Of a DNA stretch of 64,000 nucleotides, positions 1 through 9,689 are shown one piece after another (the first letter of the stretch is position 1; every line of letters begins with the position of its first letter). The position numbers were made by a program, and so were the translations under genes. Where the stretch lies: assembly GCA_026214975.1 (NCBI GenBank), contig CM047806.1, positions 100,945,239 through 101,009,238 on the forward strand, read 5' to 3'. The notes below the pieces were generated by a model. That model ran no database searches, was not told where the DNA came from, and worked only from the letters and a program-made list of their open reading frames with translations. This stretch comes from Gentiana macrophylla. Its lineage: Eukaryota > Streptophyta > Magnoliopsida > Gentianales > Gentianaceae.

Positions 1-130
1 ACCTACCCTACCATACCTTACCCACCACCACCACCCTTACCATACCTTACCCACCACCACCCCTACCCTACCTACCGAACCCACCCTTTACCCACCACCT
101 TACCATACCATACCCACCATACGTCCCGTG
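1..130. repeat. Low-complexity CCCTACC/CCACCA repeat
   Basis: Short C-rich units such as CCCTACC, CCATACC and CCACCACC recur with no fixed period. The plant telomere unit CCCTAAA is absent, so this is a degenerate microsatellite rather than a telomere. It is cut by the window edge. Confidence 0.7.
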
Positions 131-339
131 CGCAATATGAGATATATTTAAGTTTAGATATTTTTCAAAATGTAATCTAATGTTAGGATATTTTGCATTG
201 ATTGGTAAAATTAAAGTTGTCATTTTTTAAGTATATATTTCGCATTAAGTGCCATAAATTCAAGAATATTTGTAATTAATTGAGATGACTAATAATTATG
301 ATTGATTCTGATTTTTAATTTGTGAGAACCATAATTAGT

Positions 340-1965
340 GTGATTGGAGAGAGAAGTTATTTATTACGAAAATGAAATTATAATTTTTAAATTTTGTAAT
401 TAGTGTGAACTGTAATTAATATGATTGAAGAGGGAGATTATTTTTTAGAAAAATCAATTTTGATAAAGTTGAACTTTGTAATAAGTGTGAACTCTAAATA
501 GTGTCATTTGAGGGAGAAGTTATTTATTAGGAGAATCAAATTTTATAAAGTCAAATTTGTAATTATTGTGAAGTGTAAGTAGTGTTATTGGAGTGAGAGC
601 ATATTTAGTAGAAAATAAAATTTCGTTTATTAGTTTTTAAATATTATACTTTAATAAAAAAATATTTTGCATTAAGTGACATAAATTTAAGAATATTTGA
701 CATTATTTTAAGATGGATAATTTAGAAGCGATGTATTTAATGTCTCAATATTTTGTATTAAATTACATATTTGAGTGTATATATTTATCAAAATGTTATT
801 TAATATTAAAATATTTTTCATTGATTGGAAAAATTAAAATTTTCATTTAGTAAATATTCTAACCTAATGTGACATTTAAAAAAAACTTAATGTGATATTT
901 CGCATTAAGTGCCATAAAATTAAGAATATTTGATATTAATTAGGATGGCTAATTTAATGGGATATATTTAATATGAGAATATTTTGTGTTAAATGACATA
1001 TTAGGTCTATATTTTCAAATTATTCCAATAAAAGTCAAATTTTGTAATTATTGTGAAGTGTAAGTAGGGTGATTAGTGTGAGAGGTTATTTAGTAGAAAA
1101 TCAAAAAATTTAATTAGTGCATGTTTGAATTTTTTTTGATATTTTTCTATTAATTATGATTCACTCTGATTTCAATCAACTATTGTATACTATAAATATC
1201 ATTATAGTCGTATTTGTCTATTAATGATTCTATCAAATTTTAGAAAGTCAAAAAATTTAATTCGTGTGAACGTGTGATTGGAGAGAGAGGTTGTTTATTA
1301 CGAAAATCAAATTATAACAATTTAAATTTTATAATTAGTGTGAACTGTAATTAGTGTGATTGGAGAGATATGTTATTTATTAGAAAAATCAATTTGATAA
1401 AGTCAAATTTTGTAATAAGTGTGAACTATAAATAGTGTCATTTGAGAGGGATGTTATTTATTAGGAAAATTAAAATTTAAAAAGTCAAAGTAATTATTTT
1501 GAAGTGTAAGAAGTGTGATTGGAGTGAGAGGATATATAGTAGAAAATCAAATTTCATATATTACTTTTTAAATATTATACTTTAATGGAAAAATATTTCA
1601 CATTAAGTGACATAAATTTAACAATATTTGACATTATTTTGGGATAGATAATTTCTAAGGGATGTATTTAATGTCTCAATATTTTTTATTAAATAACATA
1701 TTTGAGTTTATATATTTATCAAAATGTTATTTAATGCTAGAATATTTTTACATTGATTGGTAAAATTAAATTTATCATTTATTAAATATTATAACCTAAT
1801 GTGACATTCAAAAAAAAACCTAATGTGATATTTCACATTCAGTACCATAAATTTAAGAATATTTGATATTAATTAGCATGACTAATTTATAGGGATGAAT
1901 TTAATATGAGAATATTTTTATTAAATGACATATTCGATTACATGTTTTTAAATTATTCCAATTTT
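340..1965. repeat. Imperfect direct duplication of a ~690-bp AT-rich block
   Basis: The block at about 340-1030 recurs at about 1273-1965 with an offset near 933 bp. Both copies open with GTGATTGGAGAGAGA followed by TTATTACGAAAAT, pass through ATGTATTTAATGTCTCAATATT, and end in AAATTATTCCAAT. Within each copy, shorter motifs (CATTAAGTGNCATAAA, TTATTTATTAG) recur, so the block itself grew from smaller repeats. No coding sequence is visible in either frame set. The type of repeat is unknown. Confidence 0.7.
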
Positions 1966-2315
1966 TGTTGAACAATTATTGTATCATGTTTGGTTGATAA
2001 AAAATTTTCATTGTTCTATTAATTATAATGCATTCAAATTTTAATCAACTATTGTATTACACACTAAAATTTTGTAATTATTGTGAAGTGTAACTATTAA
2101 TTTGTTATTGTATATTTAGTAATTAGTGTGAATTGTAAGTAGTTATTTTGAGGTAATAAATGATTACATTTATTTGTATTTGTCTAATCTTGATGATTGA
2201 TTACGATTTTAATCAATTATTATATACTATATTCACTTACTAATTTAAAAATAAAAAAACACTAATTGCCTCACTATGCTATTTTTTTCCTAAAATCCTA
2301 AAAAAATAACAAAAA

Positions 2316-3115
2316 TATGCACAAATAAAATTAAAACGCAAATTCAAAAATTGGTACTGCTTGCAGAGCTAGATCTTATATACAAATCAAATACATATAA
2401 AGAATGACAAAAAAAAAAATTAAAAAAATCCTCCATATTTATCAAAAATATGCCTTTTTTTAATATCAACATAAACCCTTAAATAATTAGGCTAAACCCC
2501 GACAATATGATTTTTTCTAATTAAACCCTAAAAAATAACATAAATATATACAAATAAAATTAGAATGCAAATCCAAAAATTCGTACCTTTCACGGAGCTA
2601 AATGACTGCACAAATCAACTACATATAAAGAATGACAAAAGGAAAAATGTTAAAAAAAAATCCGCCATTTTTTTTTTGAAAAAATTAACAAAATATGAAT
2701 ATTAGCCTAAACCCTAAAATTATGAATTTCAGATTAAACCCTAAAAAAGTTTTTTTTTAAATGCACAAATATAATTATAACACAAATTCAAAAATTCATA
2801 CCTTGCACGGAGGAAGATGTCTGCACAAATCAACTACATATAAAGAATGACAAAAGAAAATTATTAAAAAAAATCCGCCATATGTATGCACAAAGGATGA
2901 ATCAATTCGTATTCTTGACACGAGCTAAATGTCTCTGCACATATGGATGAATCAAGTAAATCCTAAAAAAGTAAAAATAAAAAATAAAAAAATATATGCA
3001 CAAATAAAATTATAACACAAATTCAAAAATTCGTACCTTGCACAGAGGTAGATGTTTGCACAAATCAATTACATATAAAGAATGACAAAAGAAAAATTAT
3101 TTAAAAAAATCCGCC
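2316..3115. repeat. Tandem repeat, about four ~225-bp units
   Basis: Four units start near 2320, 2550, 2765 and 3000. Each carries CACAAATAAAATT, then CAAATTCAAAAATTCGTACC, then a GCACGGAG-like core, then ACATATAAAGAATGACAAAA and an A-rich tail ending in ATCCGCC. Spacing varies from about 215 to 236 bp through A-tract length changes. The third and fourth units are followed by related fragments (TATGCACAAAGGATGAATCAATTCGT), which extends the array towards 3190. It is non-coding and resembles a minor satellite or the subterminal region of a transposon. Confidence 0.75.
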
Positions 3116-3419
3116 ATATGTATGCAAAAAGGGATGAATCAATTCGTGCTTTGCACGGAGCTAAATATCCGCACAAATGGATGAATCAAATGAGTTGTAT
3201 AGATGATTTGAATGAGATGAATGAGCATTATTAAAAAATTAGACAATGTAATGTAATACCATAGACTGCCAATGGAATGGATGAATGAAGTGAGATGAAT
3301 AGGTGAATATGAAATGAAGTGAATGTGAGCTAGAAAAAGATTGGAAAAGAATGTGAGCTAGAAAAAGATTAGGAAAAATATGGTATTTATTAGGTAAATC
3401 AAATTTTAATTAATTTTTC
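3116..3419. other. AT-rich spacer without a recognisable gene
   Basis: Contains a short imperfect repeat of GAATGTGAGCTAGAAAAAGATT near 3323-3371 and nothing else that I can name. Confidence 0.5.
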
Positions 3420-3745
3420 TAATTAGAGTAGCTGAATTTTCTAATTAGGGTAGGTTTGTTTTTTTTTTTTCCCTTCATTTTTTGAAATTTCTAATTAAAT
3501 TTTTTTTTTTTTTCCTATTTTCGAAATTTCTAATTAGGGTAGGTTTTTTTTACCTTTTTCTTTTTCTTCATATTTTAGGGTAGGTTTGTTTTTCTTTTTC
3601 TTTATTTCGAAATTTCTAATTAGAGTAGGTTTGTTTTGTTTTTTTTCCCTTCATATTTTCGAAATTTCTAATTAGGGAAGGTTTTTTTTTCTCCTTCCTA
3701 TTTTCGAAATTTCTAATTAGGGTAGGTTTTTTTTTTTTTTCTTTT
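3420..3745. repeat. Pyrimidine-rich tandem repeat (TTCTAATTAGGGTAGG + T tract)
   Basis: At least six units of roughly 50-60 bp combine AAATTTCTAATTAGGGTAGG with a run of 7-14 T and a CTTTTTCTTC segment. The unit length changes with the T tract. It lies directly upstream of a TATA-containing region, so it could act as spacer or promoter-proximal DNA, but no function can be read from it. Confidence 0.65.
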
Positions 3746-3756
3746 TCTTCATATTT

Positions 3757-4119
3757 TACGGGTTTGGGTCGGGTATGGAGCGGGTCAAAGCGGGTAATTG
3801 GGTTAAATCCCCTCCTCTATATATTATATATAGATATATATAGATACAATCGAGTCCTTTATTAAATTAAGAGAACATTTTAATCATTTATTTATAATAT
3901 AATCTTATGATTAATCAATAATTCATATCTTCCACAAATCTTAACATTAATCCAAAACACCCTTTATTCTTCATCATCAATAATTTCATATCAAAACTCT
4001 TTCATCTTCATCATCCTTCTTCTTCATCAATTCCATTAATAATAAACACTACACATTATCTTCTTATTCATCACAACATTCTTCTTCATCACCTTAACAA
4101 TTACATAAATACAAAAAAG
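3757..4119 (+). promoter_or_regulatory. Promoter-like region with TATA run and CT-rich leader
   Basis: A G-rich patch (CGGGTTTGGGTCGGG) is followed by TATATATTATATATAG near 3820-3836. After that comes a ~280-bp leader rich in TTCATCATC and TTCTTC, which is typical of plant 5' leaders. The leader ends at an ATG in A-rich context (AAAAAAGATG) at 4120. The base composition and order fit a plant core promoter plus 5' UTR, but no transcript data are available to confirm this. Confidence 0.35.
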
Positions 4120-4299
4120 ATGAATTCTTTTTCATCTTCTCATACAAACCTTCAAGAAAACCAAGTTCAATCTACTCATTTCATTCCTCCTCAAATGCAT
4201 TCTAATGAAGAAATTGATCGAATCTCGCTTGAAGGCATATCATTTCCAAGCCAAACGGAAGCACCAATGCAATCAAAATTGTTACTTTTTTATGTTTAA
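4120..4299 (+). CDS. Short ORF, possible first exon of a FAR1/MULE-type gene
   Basis: A 59-codon frame starts at the first ATG after the CT-rich leader. It encodes a Ser-rich N-terminus (MNSFSSSH) followed by a Gln/Asn-rich stretch and an acidic segment with EEIDRISLEGISFPSQTEA. The last part resembles the region just before a FAR1 DNA-binding domain, where a Gly-Phe-Ser box precedes the zinc-binding part. It may therefore be the first exon of the decayed element that follows, but I see no convincing donor before the stop. It could also be a chance frame. The family assignment is inference. Confidence 0.3.
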   Translation: MNSFSSSHTNLQENQVQSTHFIPPQMHSNEEIDRISLEGISFPSQTEAPMQSKLLLFYV

Positions 4300-4749
4300 A
4301 CACTAATTTTTATCATTAATACTTGAAATTTGTGAATGGGTTACCTTATTATGCATCAATAACATGTAACACCATGATTTGGGTGATAAAAATCGAGTAT
4401 TTTTGTTTTCCGATTGATTATAAGGTTTATTCAGCGTTACGTTACGTATTGCAGCGTCCCCAACCGTTCTGTTTCAGTAACGTCAGTAGTACTAACGTTG
4501 TGTTTGAAACACAACGTCAATGTGGGTGACGTTAATATACGCAGCCTGAAAAGTAGACTGAAATGTTCGAACGTCGGGAACTCTGATGTTTTTTCTGTAC
4601 TAGAACGTCGGCTATGTTGACGTTCAGAAGACGTCAGTAGTTCTGACGTTTGTCTTGTACACCAACATCACGATCACCGATGTTACAGTCTTTTATTCAT
4701 AGTCGACCATGTCCTTGTATTTCTGTATCATTGACTTGTTAATTTTCGT

Positions 4750-5580
4750 ATTCTATTCATGTGATGGAGCAAAGAAGGACAAGGGCAAGAGACCAATGGA
4801 TGATTTGTGTATAAGTACAGACGATGCAGAGTTTTTTGAGGTAAGCAACATTTAAGTAAACATATTTTTCGGTTTTTGTAATTTAACTGGAATGTAGCTA
4901 ATACAAATTTGCATTTTTTCAGCATTTGGTTGATGTTATGATTGATGAGGATCAAGAGTTTCTTAACAATCGTCATGACGACTGAATTATATTGTGCATG
5001 AAGAGCTATCAATCGACATGACTTCACTTTTTACAACCGACTGTGTATGTACTATAAACATATTTTTGTATTATTTTTGCAATGTAAATTTGATTTACAT
5101 TGATTACATTTTATTTTTCTAACCGGCATTTGATACGCACGAAAAGGTAACCGAATATCTAACGGAATTGGCAAGATCAAATGGGGTTGTCCTTATTAAG
5201 TTGAGATCAGATCTGACTAGATAATAGACGCCGTACATAAAATTCTAATGTGAGGGGGTGGAGTACAAATGGACAATTGCAAAGGAGGTAAATATGAGAA
5301 AAAAATTAAGTGGGTGGTACCGGAAAGAACGCACCAAGGGAATCATCGACAAGGAAATATGGATGTCCATTCTTATTAAAAACCATGCAAGATAGAATGA
5401 AGGCGTTTTGGACAGTAGATGTCTTGAATAGGACTCATAATCACAACTCTGTCAAGTTTGATGAGGGCCATACATACCTTGGAAGAATTGATAAAGAAAA
5501 AATTGACGAGGTTGCTAGAATGACCCAGAATGGTATTTTTCCCAAACACATAATGAGGTAGTTGAGAACGGAAAATAAAA
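4750..5580 (+). pseudogene. MULE 5' coding part: acidic exons and FAR1-like DNA-binding domain, broken
   Basis: One frame reads GAKKDKGKRPMDD up to a GAG|GTAAGC donor at 4840/4841. An AG acceptor at 4921-4922 leads into HLVDVMIDEDQEF and a stop. Further on, a frame around 5127-5220 reads FDTHEKVTEYLTELARSNG and runs into stops TAG and TAA. After a frame change the region 5310-5561 encodes GCPFLLK...FWTVDVLNRTHNH, the typical close of a FAR1 domain (Cys and His-x-His ligands). FAR1 domains bind DNA in MULE transposases and their domesticated relatives. At least three frame breaks make this non-functional. Confidence 0.6.
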
Positions 5581-5654
5581 ATAATTGCACGTCATAGAAG
5601 ACAATATACAACATCCATTCGAAGATAAGAAAGAAAGCACGATATGGGCGTTCT

Positions 5655-6640
5655 GTGATGCAACAAGTATTCAATCTTGCGGATAAATCCAACTCTTTTG
5701 TTCACTGCAGAAAAGACAATAACGTAGTGAAGGATGTTTTTTGGGCACATACCGATAGTTTGTCTTTTGCTAGATGCTTCCCTTTCGTAATGCTTATGGA
5801 CTGTACGTACAAGACGAACAAGTACAAGATGACGCTTTTGCAGATTGTTGGTGTTACTTCTACGGACTTGTCTTTCTCAGTGGGGTTTGCAGTGTTATGT
5901 TTGGAAATGGCAGAGAACTACACATGGGTTGTGGATATTTTTCAACGAGCAATAGGTGACAAAAGTGAGAATATAGCTTGTATTGTGACAGATAGAGAAG
6001 AGGCATTAATGAATACAGTACGTGTTGTATTCCATAAAGCAAAGAATCAATTATGCCGGCAACATATCAAAAAGGGTCTTGTTGTAAACTTGAAGACAAA
6101 GACGACGAGCGCGGTTTGGATGAATTTAATGACAACATGAAATTATGTTGTTAACTCATTTACGGTAGAAGAGCTCAATGACCAATTAGAGGAATGTAAA
6201 AAGACATTTAGCGAAGAAGCAATGAATTGCATTATAGGTGAGACCTTTGCTTCTACATGGACCGACTTTGTGTTTCACCTAGCTAGGAAACACATCAACC
6301 TCGAGGGTGGAGGGAATGCATTCTATTTTTAAAAATTGGCTAACAAACGGGATTGGTGACTTGGTGTCGGATTGGGAAGCTGGCGTTTTCACGGTAGAAC
6401 AAGAGACACGGAACATAAAGAAGTCATTTGAAACATCTATATTCATGGATCCTAAAAAATTCAAGGACGAGCCGTTGTTCAAAGAGCTCAAGCATCATGT
6501 ATCCATACATGCATTGGAGTTGTTACTTGATGATTCAAGAAAAAAACTAGATGACGGTGCTCCAAAGAAGGAATGTTGAATGCTCTATTCGAAAGACACA
6601 TGGTTTGTCGTGTACACACGAGATGACACAGTTTAAGAAA
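5655..6640 (+). pseudogene. MULE transposase core and SWIM-like zinc finger, broken
   Basis: The frame 5655-6140 contains the MULE transposase signature: LMDCTYKTNKYKMTLLQIVG (first catalytic Asp), then CIVTDREEALMNTV (second Asp), then LCRQHIKKGL. This layout matches the plant MULE transposase domain, whose members cut and paste DNA with 8-11-bp target duplications. The frame then shifts. 6307-6579 carries VEGMHSIFKNWL and a helical stretch. A further frame at about 6571-6633 reads CSIRKTHGLSCTHE, the C-x-C...C-x-H type SWIM finger that normally ends this protein family. Stops and shifts near 6140, 6330, 6577 and 6634 make it a pseudogene. Confidence 0.75.
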
Positions 6641-6679
6641 TAGCCATGCTTCATTCTACTTTCATTGATTGATATTCAG

Positions 6680-7860
6680 TAGAAGACTCTTGATATCGAG
6701 GGCCCACCTCCAAATGAGTCGGAGTTAGACCACGTGCCATCTTACATGCTTTGGAAGAGAAATTGAAAACAACAAATGCTTAGGAGAAGCATAGGTTGGT
6801 AGTGAAGATACAAGAAATTTGTGAACCAGTGGGAACCTTGATTGAAGAGCTAGCTGAAAAGCAAAACGACTGGATGGGGCCGGCCTAAGGGATCCGACAA
6901 TAAGAGGAAGACAATGGAAGACGCATCCTCAAAGAGGGATTTGAGCATGCATGAGCGTGTTGAACAAGAGTTAGCCGGTGGTGATGACTTGATGGGTTTT
7001 GGAAAAAGGAAAAAGGGTAGTACAAGTACGGAAGTTCCATATTTGGTTTCCCGAGGAATAAAGAAAAAGGCAAGTAGAAGTCTTAAGAGTCCTGAAGCAG
7101 TATTTCCTAGGTTTGAATCTGTTGGATACATCGGGAGGTATTATAGATACATGCCTGAATTGGATCATAGCCACGTTTTTGCGCTTGTTAATGTTAGTGC
7201 AAATGGAAATTGCGGTTTTAGAGTCATAGCGCAAGCATTGGGTTTTGATCTTCTTTGGTTGGAAAATGGTGAGAAATGAGCTGAAACATGAAATGTTGGT
7301 GAACAAGACGATCTGCACGTGTTTGTTTGCGTTTGATCATGGATATAGGCCGTGTGGAGAAGACAAGTACTTACAAAGCTTTTTAGGTTGGGTTGTTTGC
7401 AATGAGTATGATTGAGTATTTTCCATTTTGTCTAAAATGCATGGAAATCAAACGATCCTTCCAGTGGCGGGTTTAGAAATTTTGTTCAGCAGGGTCCGTA
7501 ATTTTTTTCTAAGTAAATTTTTTTTCACGGGGTCCAAAATATTTTCCTATAGGTAAAATGTAGAGTTTTTATTATTTTTAGCGGGGTTCACGGACCCTAT
7601 TGTGAAACACATACATCCGCCTCTGGTTCCTTCCAAACATTCAAAAAACCTTAAGTTTGGCTTCCTAAGCATATATGGTCTATTTGCTGCAACGATAACC
7701 AATTTATTCAAACGGAAATGAAAGACAATTGTCATGCTCATAAGGTCCTGAAGGTTTGGCATTAAGTTCGTTCATCAGATGCAATTCAATGGCATGACAA
7801 ATTGCTGCATAGGATCGGTCTATGGGTGGATGTGGAGCCGGATAAGACAACGATTGACCA
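6680..7860 (+). pseudogene. AT-hook and OTU-like cysteine protease region of the MULE, broken
   Basis: After the SWIM finger, frames near 6683-6760 read LDIEGPPPNESELDHVPSYM. At about 6872-6900 comes GWGRPKGSDNKRKT, an AT-hook-like motif. The ORF 6914-7279 then reads KRDLSMHERVEQ and continues to NVSANGNCGFRVIAQALGF. That matches the OTU nucleophile motif (normally D-G-N-C-x-F/Y-R), with Asn replacing the usual Asp. Downstream frames continue the fold (MVRNELKHEMLVNK, DKYLQSFLGWVVCNEYD, then a stop) and resume after a MITE with a C-terminal piece ending near 7858. OTU proteins remove ubiquitin. In this element the domain was probably captured long ago and is now inactive. Confidence 0.6.
7462..7625 (+). 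mobile_element. hAT-type MITE, 164 bp
   Basis: Starts CAGTGGCGG and ends CCGCCTCTG, imperfect terminal inverted repeats of the hAT type. It is flanked by an 8-bp direct repeat, GATCCTTC (7454-7461) versus GTTCCTTC (7626-7633), one mismatch. Eight bases is the usual hAT target duplication. The interior carries GGGTCCGTAA and AGCGGGGTTCACGGACCC but no coding sequence. It sits inside the OTU-like region of the MULE, so it inserted after or during that element's decay. A second, inverted copy is at 40520-40686. Confidence 0.8.
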
Positions 7861-8119
7861 CCTTGTATTTTAGACTAAAAGTCTGAAATTTGCCTATTTT
7901 TATTTTTGTAAAGCGGATAAAATTTACCTTTATTCCGAAGAAATGGTTTAGATTAGCCTAGTTTTGTATTTTAGATTACCTGCAATCTTTTGTAACGTTC
8001 TCTAGCATTGTGAACAGATAAAAAAAAGTGTTTTGGACTAGTAAAGTTGTGCCTTTTTTGGTTTACCCATTGTTTTTGTTGATAGGTTGAACATGACAAT
8101 CCAAATAAAAGTTTTTGCC

Positions 8120-8800
8120 TTTCTGGAACTTAAAACGTCAGCATAATTGACGTTTGTTTTACGTATTAACATCAAAGGTGGTGACATTTTGAGAAACAAT
8201 GTTCTAAAACCTTTTAGAACTCGAAACGTCACCAAGTCTGACGTTTGTTGTCTTTGATAACCATTTTAGCCGATGTTTTGAGAAACAGAGGTCTAAAACC
8301 TTCTAGATTTGTATATGTCACCAAGTGTGACGTTCGGTGTCCTTATTACGTCATTTTATATGACGTTTTGAGAAACAGAGGTCTAAAACCTTCTGGGACT
8401 CAAAATGTCACCAAATGTGACGTTAGTTGTCTTTATTAACATCATCTTAGCTGACTTTTTGAGAACAGAGGTCTAAAAACTTCTGGAACTCAAAACGTCA
8501 CCAAGTGTGACGTTAGTTGCCCATTTTAATGTTAATATGGCTGACGTTTTGAGAAACAGAGGTCTAAAACCTTCTGGAGCTCAAAACGTCACCACGTGTG
8601 ATGTTAGTTGCCCATTTTAACATTAATGTAACTGGCGTTTAAGTCCCTCTTGTCCAAAACCTTCTAGAGCTCAAAACGTCACCAAGTTTGATGTTAGATG
8701 CCCATTTAACTTTAATGTGACTGACGTTTTAAAAATCACTTGTCCAAAACCTTCTGGAGCTCAAAATGTTACCATAACCAACATCCTCTTTCTAGACCAA
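8120..8800. repeat. Tandem repeat, about seven 90-bp units with TGACGT/ACGTCA motifs
   Basis: The phrase AGAAACAGAGGTCTAAAACC, or a variant, recurs at about 8192, 8281, 8371, 8461, 8552, 8641 and 8731, a period of 90 bp. Each unit also carries CTCAAAACGTCACCAAGTGTGACGTT, an inverted pair of ACGTCA and TGACGT about 9 bp apart, and a further TGACGTTTT. Units diverge by substitutions, with little length change. A looser set of the same ACGTC motifs lies at 4430-4690 at the other end of the MULE. TGACGT is the core bound by plant TGA-class bZIP factors; whether it works here is unknown. Confidence 0.8.
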
Positions 8801-8984
8801 CATCATTTTCTCTAGCTTTTGGTCAATCCGTGTCCAAACTAATGTGGACTTTATGCTTATCAACCCAATAACATCAAATTTCATCCAAACACAAAACAAA
8901 CAACAAATTCAACGAATCCAAATACATATATAAATAATTGAACATGATCCATACGAATGTTACATACGAATCCATTCATTATCC

Positions 8985-9108
8985 ATAAAGACAAACATGA
9001 TTCATACCGAACAAAACCAAATCAAACCGAAACATGATCCAAACAGAAATCAAACCGAAAGATGGTCCGAACAGAAATCAAACTGAAACATGATCCAAAC
9101 AGAAAGTA
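8985..9108. repeat. Short tandem repeat, ~30-bp AAACCGAAACATGATCCAAAC units
   Basis: Three to four units of about 30 bp containing CCGAAACATGATCCAAACAG and AAATCAAACCGAAA follow one another, with small changes (GATGGTCCGAACAG in the middle unit). Confidence 0.6.
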
Positions 9109-9324
9109 ATAGTTTAATTTCTTCATAAAAGTAACGAGTTTTAATGTTAACGGAGTAGAAGTAATGAAAATTTGGTATAATCGCTTATTTTTCTTCGTTG
9201 TCCTTGAACGCTTAGCGGGTCTTTCTTCCAGCCCTTGTTCTTCTGGCTCTACCTCCATCGGGACATCCGAGCTACATACTCCGGTTACCAAGAACTCGTA
9301 TGCCATACCAATTACCTTCAACAT
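9022..9324 (-). other. Unrecognised reading frame with NLS-like patch
   Basis: A 100-codon frame on the - strand contains VPMEVEPEEQGLEERPAKRS followed by RTTKKNKRLY: an acidic stretch, then a basic cluster like a nuclear localisation signal. The second half reads through the tandem repeat at 8985-9108, so the frame is not conserved as a whole. It could be the remains of a second ORF of the neighbouring MULE, or chance. No family is recognised. Confidence 0.2.
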
Positions 9325-9448
9325 ATCTTTCTTATTCTTTTCGAATTATTTTTCATGACGTCATCTATTGCGCTTATAACCTTATTGACCCTTATTAGGT
9401 TTTAGTCCACACTCATTTTTTTAGTTGCAATAAGGACAAAATATATTT

Positions 9449-9562
9449 CATTGGACAAATATGCCCTTATTTGAGTGTCCTATATTCATTCTCCAAATCA
9501 ACATCAGCAATTTCATTGGACAAATATGCCCTTATTTGAGCATCCTCTATTCATTCGCCATA
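9449..9562. repeat. Local ~62-bp duplication
   Basis: ATTTCATTGGACAAATATGC plus CCTTATTTGAG and a TCCTNTATTCATTC tail occurs at about 9449-9500 and again at about 9511-9560. Confidence 0.7.
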
Positions 9563-9689
9563 ATCGACATAATGTAGCAGTATCCCTCACCATTCCCCTA
9601 CAATGAATCCAAATCCATTTTAGTTTGAAAAGGAAGTGTTTAAAAACTTCAACGAGATTAAATTCCTTCCGGCGAGCTAGGGGTCGATG

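Larger units (their letters stand above)
4430..8830 (+). mobile_element. Degenerate Mutator-like element (MULE) with FAR1, transposase, SWIM and OTU parts
   Basis: A decayed class II element. Between two zones rich in AACGTC/GACGTT motifs (4430-4690 and about 8120-8830) lies an interrupted coding stretch. In order, it shows an acidic 5' exon pair joined by a GT-AG intron (4841-4922), a FAR1-like DNA-binding segment, a MULE transposase core, a Cys-His SWIM-like finger, an AT-hook-like GRPKGS motif and an OTU-type protease motif. Multiple stops and frame changes show that it is dead. Exact termini and a 9-bp target duplication could not be found, so the boundaries are approximate. The ACGT repeats at both ends are taken as subterminal or terminal repeats by inference. 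Confidence 0.6.

Noticed and set aside
1..130. Telomeric repeat
   Set aside because: Units are CCCTACC and CCACC mixtures. The plant telomere unit CCCTAAA is absent.
8120..8800. CRISPR-like regular array
   Set aside because: The repeats are 90-bp tandem units without unique spacers, in a plant transposon context.
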